Origin: JAEUIX01 sp964611125
Lineage (GTDB): Bacteria > Planctomycetota > Phycisphaerae > Phycisphaerales > UBA1924
Direction of reading: 5' to 3'
DNA length: 64,000 nucleotides
Assembly: GCA_964611125.1 (NCBI GenBank)
Contig: CAZSZO010000003.1
Span: 92,273 to 156,272 of the forward strand
In this document: one piece after another, positions 59,638-64,000 of the stretch
Numbering within the stretch: the first letter of the stretch is position 1
How the letters are laid out: every line of letters begins with the position of its first letter
Notes under the pieces: model-generated
The model's input: the letters and a program-made list of their open reading frames with translations, nothing else
What the model was told of the DNA's origin: nothing
Database searches by the model: none
Made by a program: the position numbers and the translations under genes

Positions 59638-59673
59638 GGAGGAGCACTTAGAACGCGCGAAATCCGAGCCGAA

Positions 59674-60831
59674 TCAAGCGCGGCGGCGACGGATGGCCAT
59701 CAGGCCGCCCATGCCGGCCAGCGCGAAAGCGCTGGGGGAGGGCACGATGCGGATGGTGATGTCCTGGAAGTTCGCGGCGCCGAAGGAGTCGACAAAGTCC
59801 CAGCGGAGCTGGTAGGTGTTGCCGATGAGGCCGACGCCCGGGGCCCAGTTGAGCAGCGTGACAGCGGGGTTGCCGGGGTTGACGACGTTGGTGAGGAGCA
59901 GGCCGGCGAGCTGGGCGCCGTTGGTGTCGGTGATGCTGGTGATGGTGACGTTGTCGCCAGCCTCGGGGCCGATGAAGCGGAGGTCGGTGTTCAGAATCTG
60001 GCCGATCGAGGCGTCGATGATGTAGGTGGCGGCGGGCGGCACGTTGACGGCGATGGGGGCCTGGTTCTGGATGCCGCCGACTGAGAAGCAGATGTCGAGG
60101 TTGTCGAGGAAGTCGATGCCATCGGCGCTGCCGGCCGGGCCGTCGTAAGCGTTCCCGGCGCGATCGAAACGGCCGACGGCGAAGAAATCGGTCCCGTTGC
60201 CGGCGTTGACGCCGACGGTGGCGGCCGAGCCGCCGAAGCCGCCCGTGCCGCCGGAAGCGCTGCCGGTGGTCCAGTTCATATCGTCATAGGAGAAGCAGAC
60301 GTTGTTGCCAAGGCCGATGCGGGCGTCGTTGCCGTCGGAGATCACGACCTGGAAGGTGTTGGTGCGGTCGGCCTGGCCGTTGAAGTAGCCCACGTTGTCC
60401 CAGGTGACGATGAGGGCGTTGGCGTCCTGGCGGTAGCGGACCACGCCGCTGCTGGCGTTGCGGGTGTCGACATCGGCGAAGAAAGGGGCGACCCGGGGAG
60501 CGCCGCCGGCGGGGAAGGCGAAGGGCGTGAAGCCGGAGTCGCCGTTGCCGAAGGTGAGGTTGCCGTTGTTGTTGATGAAGACCTGGTTGAAGGACTGGCC
60601 GTAGATGCTGAAGTTGAAACCGAGGTTGAAGGGACCGGCGAAGTCGTCGTCGTTCCGCTGGAGCGGATCGGCGGGGTTAGCCGGACCGCTGCCCTGGGCG
60701 CCGTTGGCCGAGAAGGGCACAACGGAGTAGGACGCGTCGAGGGGGAACAGAAGCTGCGTGGCATCGCCGGCGAGGGCGGATGCGGCGCTGCACGACAGAC
60801 CAGCCAAGGCGAAAAGCGCGGCGGACTTCAT
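59674..60831 (-). CDS. Secreted nidogen-like-domain protein with PEP-CTERM-like tail
   Basis: A 385-residue exported protein. A signal peptide (MKSAALFALAGLSCSAASAL) starts at the ATG 60831, preceded by AGGAGAG. Residues ~55-225 match a nidogen (NIDO) domain: VFINNNGNLTFGNGDSGFTP, then APRVAPFFADVDTRNASSGV and NALIVTWDNVGYFNG. A smaller beta domain follows (~250-355). The C-terminus PSPSAFALAGMGGLMAIRRR ends with a short hydrophobic stretch and basic tail, as in PEP-CTERM sorting signals, although the P-E-P motif is reduced to PSP. Probably cell-surface or matrix protein. Confidence 0.85.
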   Translation of the reverse strand: MKSAALFALAGLSCSAASALAGDATQLLFPLDASYSVVPFSANGAQGSGPANPADPLQRNDDDFAGPFNLGFNFSIYGQSFNQVFINNNGNLTFGNGDSGFTPFAFPAGGAPRVAPFFADVDTRNASSGVVRYRQDANALIVTWDNVGYFNGQADRTNTFQVVISDGNDARIGLGNNVCFSYDDMNWTTGSASGGTGGFGGSAATVGVNAGNGTDFFAVGRFDRAGNAYDGPAGSADGIDFLDNLDICFSVGGIQNQAPIAVNVPPAATYIIDASIGQILNTDLRFIGPEAGDNVTITSITDTNGAQLAGLLLTNVVNPGNPAVTLLNWAPGVGLIGNTYQLRWDFVDSFGAANFQDITIRIVPSPSAFALAGMGGLMAIRRRRA

Positions 60832-61284
60832 GGGACTCTCTCCTATGGAAGAAGGCGGCCGTGCAGCCCGTCGAGGCAACGCGGTTCGCCCGGAACCTCT
60901 GACCCCACGACCGCCCACCCAGCCCACCCGCAGCACGGGCGCCAAATGAACAGCCGCCTCGGTTCCCCCCCACCGGCGACGCACCAGTACACTGGATGTG
61001 CGAACTCTCAGCTCCGACTCTCTCACTCAGCCTCTCTCACTCAGCGGCGCTCGGCTCATCGTCAGCCCATGCCGACGGCTTGCCAAACCCCCAAACTATC
61101 AGAACGTAGAATACCCTGATGGATCACATCCGCAAGGGCCCAATCCGGGGATGGTTCACTTTTTCCCTCCTGAGAACTACTTGCACACGCCTGGTTGAGC
61201 TGCGATCAGCCTCCCAGGCGGGATGTCATTAGCCCACGCGGTCCGCGGCCATTTGCACGTTTTCAGCAAAGATTCGGGCAGCGA
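60832..61284. other. Intergenic region upstream of the nidogen-domain gene
   Basis: About 450 bp, lower in GC than its surroundings near 61085-61130. A weak sigma-70-like pair on the minus strand (TTGCGG at 61135-61130, 16-base spacer, TATTCT at 61113-61108) may be the promoter of the nidogen-domain gene, leaving a leader of about 275 nt. A direct repeat CTCTCTCACTCAGC occurs twice near 61018-61045. Nothing coding was recognised; a small plus-strand reading frame around 60998-61198 has no features. Confidence 0.35.
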
Positions 61285-63147
61285 TCAGGGCCGGCCGGGC
61301 TGCAGCGGTCTGAGCACGGCCGTGACGGGATAGTGATCAGACGCCGTGCGGCGCCCCTGCACCCGCCGCTCGATCCCCGCCGACACGGTCTCGTAAGCCT
61401 GGGAGGCCAGAATCCAGTCGATTCGATCGCCGGTGAGGTCGGCCGTCCAGCCGCTGAACGTGCCCTCGAAGGCGTCGCGGGCGGGGCGGATGCGCCGGTA
61501 GGTGTCGCGGAGTGCGACGCCGCCCGCCCGGCCAGTGGTGGAGTCGCCCAGCAGGGCCACCTGAACCGGTGTTCCTGCGTCGACATTGAAATCTCCCAGC
61601 ACCACCACCGCGGGCGTCGCCCCGCCGTCGGTTGAGGCGGTCTCGGCGGCCAGGCGATCCAGGCGGGCGCGGATCAGCTCCGCCGAGCGGGTCCGGGCCT
61701 GTACGCCGACATGATCGAGATGGGTATTGAGGACCAGGAGCGTGCCGCCGGTGCGGCGGTCGTGCAGCCGCACCCACGAAGCCATGCGTTCGCACGCGGC
61801 GTCCCACCCGCGGGAGCCTGGGACCTCCGGAGTGGGGCTGAGCCAGAAGTGGCCGCCGGCCAGGAGGACGAACCGCTCGGCGCGATAGAGAATGGGCGCG
61901 AATTCACCGGCGCGGGCGCCGTCGAGCCGGCCGACGCCGTGGAAGCCGTGGGTTGGGAAGCGCTCGCGGAGCCAGTCGGCCTGAAGGGCCTCGACTTCCT
62001 GGGCGCCCAGGAGGTCGGGATCGCAGGAGGCGATCACCCCGGCCACCAGGTCGCGACGCAGCGGCCAGGCGTTCTCGCCGTCGCGGGCTGAGGCGTAGCG
62101 GAGGTTGAACGACATGACGCGCAGGTCGCCCTCGGCGGGGCCGCTGGGACCGGGAAGGACGACCGCCGCGGGCCTGACCTCGGGGATCTCCGCGAGGGGA
62201 ACCCGGTAGAGCTCCGCCCGGCTCTCGTCGGCCACCAGCAGGGTCTGGTCGTCGGCGAAACAGATCGACTCGCTGTCGCTGTCGCCCTGCACCATGCGGT
62301 AGGGCCGGCAGCGGACCCGCCCGCTGAAGAAGGGTGTACGGATGTCGGCCCGCTCGAAAAGCCAGATGCGGTCGTAGGTGAGGATCGCCAGGCGCAGCCC
62401 GTCGGGCGTGCAATCGGCCCCCGTGGCCTGCCCGAGCACGTCGAAGCGGTCGAGGTAGGTCAGCGTGTTCACCACGCCGGGCTCGCGGGCGTCCACGCGG
62501 TAGAGCTTGGTGAAGGTGTCGGAGCGGTTCTTGCTGAGGATGAAGATGTCGTCGCCGACGGTGAAGAGGGCCTCGGCGTCGAAGTTGAAGTCGGCCTTGG
62601 GCGCCGGGCGGGCCCGCTGATCGGGGTAGCGGAAGACGATCTTGCTCGTGAAGCCGGCGCGGCCCTCATCGGCCTCGGGCTCCTCGAGCAGGTAGAGCGT
62701 GAGGTCGGCCCGGGCGTTGGTGTTGTTGCCGAAATCGGCGACGATCAGCCGGCCGGAGGCGTCGACGGCGATGTCCTCCCAGTCGGAGTTGATCGCCCCG
62801 GCGACCAGCACCCCGGGCGTCTCGGGGTAGCGGACCGAGGGGACGACTGAGCCATCCTCGCGGATGGGGTAAACCCGGGGTTCATCGCCGGAGTCGTTGA
62901 GCGTCCAGTACACACCCGGGTGGGCGCGCGACTTGACGATTCCTGAGATCTCTTTGCTGGCCCCGGGGCCGAGCTTGGCGGCAGGCGTCAGGACCAGCGG
63001 TGGCAGGGCGGCCGGCGGCGAAGCCTGTGCCGGGGCCTGCGTCGGGGCCGGGGCCAGGCCGGCGGCGCCGGCGAGACAACGAGGCGAGCCAACCTGAGCG
63101 GCGAACGCGGCGGCGGCCGCGGCCGCGAGGGCGTAGAACGGGCGCAT
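61285..63147 (-). CDS. Secreted fusion of a beta-propeller-like domain and an EEP (endonuclease/exonuclease/phosphatase) domain
   Basis: A 620-residue exported protein. Residues ~1-25 are an Ala-rich signal peptide; GGAGG precedes the ATG. Residues ~60-345 look like an NHL/SdiA-type beta propeller (GVYWTLNDSGDEPRVYPI, INSDWEDIAVDASGRLIVAD, ADFNFDAEALFTVGDDIFIL). Residues ~350-615 are an EEP phosphoesterase: LRVMSFNLRYASA, DLLGAQEVEALQ (metal Glu), LVLNTHLDHVG, VVVLGDFNVDAGTP (DxN), DRIDWILAS and TASDHYPVTAVLRP (catalytic His). All key residues of the family are present. The substrate may be extracellular nucleic acid, a sugar phosphate or a phosphodiester; this cannot be read from sequence. 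Confidence 0.85.
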   Translation of the reverse strand: MRPFYALAAAAAAAFAAQVGSPRCLAGAAGLAPAPTQAPAQASPPAALPPLVLTPAAKLGPGASKEISGIVKSRAHPGVYWTLNDSGDEPRVYPIREDGSVVPSVRYPETPGVLVAGAINSDWEDIAVDASGRLIVADFGNNTNARADLTLYLLEEPEADEGRAGFTSKIVFRYPDQRARPAPKADFNFDAEALFTVGDDIFILSKNRSDTFTKLYRVDAREPGVVNTLTYLDRFDVLGQATGADCTPDGLRLAILTYDRIWLFERADIRTPFFSGRVRCRPYRMVQGDSDSESICFADDQTLLVADESRAELYRVPLAEIPEVRPAAVVLPGPSGPAEGDLRVMSFNLRYASARDGENAWPLRRDLVAGVIASCDPDLLGAQEVEALQADWLRERFPTHGFHGVGRLDGARAGEFAPILYRAERFVLLAGGHFWLSPTPEVPGSRGWDAACERMASWVRLHDRRTGGTLLVLNTHLDHVGVQARTRSAELIRARLDRLAAETASTDGGATPAVVVLGDFNVDAGTPVQVALLGDSTTGRAGGVALRDTYRRIRPARDAFEGTFSGWTADLTGDRIDWILASQAYETVSAGIERRVQGRRTASDHYPVTAVLRPLQPGRP

Positions 63148-63218
63148 GGCGAACCTCCGGGGGCGGGGGGCGGGGTGAGCACCAAGATATCAGGGACGCC
63201 CGCCCGCAGGGGAGGCGA

Positions 63219-64000
63219 TCAGCTCTGGCCGACGGTGAGGCCGACAGACCCCTGCGCGCCGGCGCGGTCGCCGGCGCGTTCGTGGGCCAACTTCTCCCAG
63301 CCGCTTCCGAGCTCGCCGATGGGGTCGGGGGGGACAATGTCGACTTTCTTCTCACCCAGCTTGGCCTCGCCCCGGGTGACGCGGTCCTGGAAGGCGAGGG
63401 TTTCCTTGAGCAGGGCGTCGAGGATCTCCTCCTCGGGGACGTTGGAGACCTTCTCGCCCTGCACATAGATGATGCCGCGGCGGTCGCCGGCGAACACGGC
63501 GACGTCGGCGCCCTCGGCTTCGCCGGGGCCGTTGACGATGCAGCCCATCACGGCGACCTTGATGGGCAGGTGCACCTGGCCGTCGAGCTTTTTGCGCACA
63601 TCCTGCACCAGCGTGATCAGGTCGACCTGGATGCGGCCGCAGGTGGGGCAGGCGATGAGCTCGGCGCTGGTGCGATCGCGCAGGCCGAGTGAGTAGAGCA
63701 ACTCCAGGCCGTCCTCAACCTCGAAGCGCGAGTCGCTGGCGTACGAGATCCGCAGCGTGTCGCCGATGCCGCCGGCCAGCAGCGTCCCCAGGGCCACCAC
63801 GGAACGGATGGCGCCCGTCTCACGCGGCCCGGCGTGGGTGACGCCCAGGTGCAGCGGATGATCGAAGCGGCGCGAGATCTCGGTGTAGACATCGATCACC
63901 GTCGCGGCGTCCATGCTCTTGGCCGAAATGGTGACGTCGTAGAAATCCTGCTCGTAGAAGATGTCGAGGTATTCCTCGAGCTTGGTGATCATGATCGCCA
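63219..64000 (-). CDS. ispG: 4-hydroxy-3-methylbut-2-enyl diphosphate synthase, C-terminal part (runs off right edge)
   Basis: The visible ~260 C-terminal residues belong to IspG/GcpE, the [4Fe-4S] enzyme of the MEP isoprenoid pathway that turns MEcPP into HMBPP. Motifs: DVTISAKSMDAATVIDVY, LHLGVTHAG, GDTLRISYASD and the cluster-binding Cys residues in ACPTCGR and MGCIVNGPGE with an intervening gap of about 30 residues. The final ~45 residues (after ILDALLKE) are an extra polar tail. The N-terminal TIM barrel lies beyond the window. The gene continues in frame past the in-frame Met at 63992. Confidence 0.95.
   Translation of the reverse strand, partial: AIMITKLEEYLDIFYEQDFYDVTISAKSMDAATVIDVYTEISRRFDHPLHLGVTHAGPRETGAIRSVVALGTLLAGGIGDTLRISYASDSRFEVEDGLELLYSLGLRDRTSAELIACPTCGRIQVDLITLVQDVRKKLDGQVHLPIKVAVMGCIVNGPGEAEGADVAVFAGDRRGIIYVQGEKVSNVPEEEILDALLKETLAFQDRVTRGEAKLGEKKVDIVPPDPIGELGSGWEKLAHERAGDRAGAQGSVGLTVGQS

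Noticed and set aside
60998..61198. 66-codon plus-strand frame in the intergenic region
   Set aside because: No ribosome binding site, no domain and no coding-like base periodicity compared with neighbours.

Overview
This 64 kb window is very GC-rich chromosomal DNA, most likely from a planctomycete of the Phycisphaerae type. The lineage is inferred from several traits: two-repeat GC-type dockerin tails (DFNGDGNIDPDDLSDYI-like), an LExLExRxLLAA motif near the start of a giant surface protein, a PEP-CTERM-like tail, many twin-arginine and Sec exported proteins, paired bactofilins, a menaquinone (futalosine) pathway gene and a bacterial SPINDLY/OGT-type glycosyltransferase. No tRNA, rRNA, CRISPR array, phage gene or transposase was seen.

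Layout. 1-7133: start of mqnD (runs off the left edge), a TPR/OGT-like glycosyltransferase, an outer-membrane beta-barrel protein, an intergenic inverted repeat, a large lipoprotein, a small CBM48/AMPK-type glycogen-binding-domain protein and a MoxR ATPase. 7203-14527: a complete, fully overlapping histidine operon on the minus strand, hisG-hisC(+HAD-like domain)-hisB-hisH-hisF-hisA/I/E(fused)-hisD. It is preceded by a promoter, a 20-residue leader peptide with seven His codons and a terminator hairpin, which together form a classical attenuator. 14823-28619: one 4.6 kaa repeat protein (DUF4347 domain, about 25 repeats of ~126 aa, then 11 repeats of ~106 aa), closed by a strong terminator. 28809-34493: three exported proteins ending in GC-type dockerin repeats (an M1 peptidase and two lamin-tail-domain proteins). 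34713-41345: a cyclase-like protein, then a minus-strand run of ybeY, a CorC/HlyC-type membrane protein, two bactofilins and an 885-aa coiled-coil protein, a candidate cytoskeletal module. 41470-52512: a secreted sugar-binding/methyltransferase-like fusion, a lipid kinase, a Tat metallophosphatase, an HDOD protein, an M42-like peptidase with a histone-H1-like tail and a 1461-aa PQQ-type propeller protein. 52610-64000: small membrane and lipoproteins, a NIF3-like protein, a Tat alpha/beta hydrolase, an RRM RNA-binding protein, a solitary nuoH, an MFS transporter, a nidogen-domain PEP-CTERM protein, a propeller/EEP-hydrolase fusion and the C-terminal part of ispG (runs off the right edge).

The most notable system is the histidine locus. 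Its first-gene leader shows His-codon attenuation with an almost leaderless leader peptide. Its hisA-hisI-hisE fusion, followed directly by hisD, resembles the domain order of the eukaryotic HIS4 protein, and its HisI segment has the eukaryote-like YSS motif instead of the usual bacterial YMN motif. HisC carries a degenerate HAD-like C-terminal domain where a histidinol-phosphatase would be expected. All family names come from reading motifs by eye; no database search was run.
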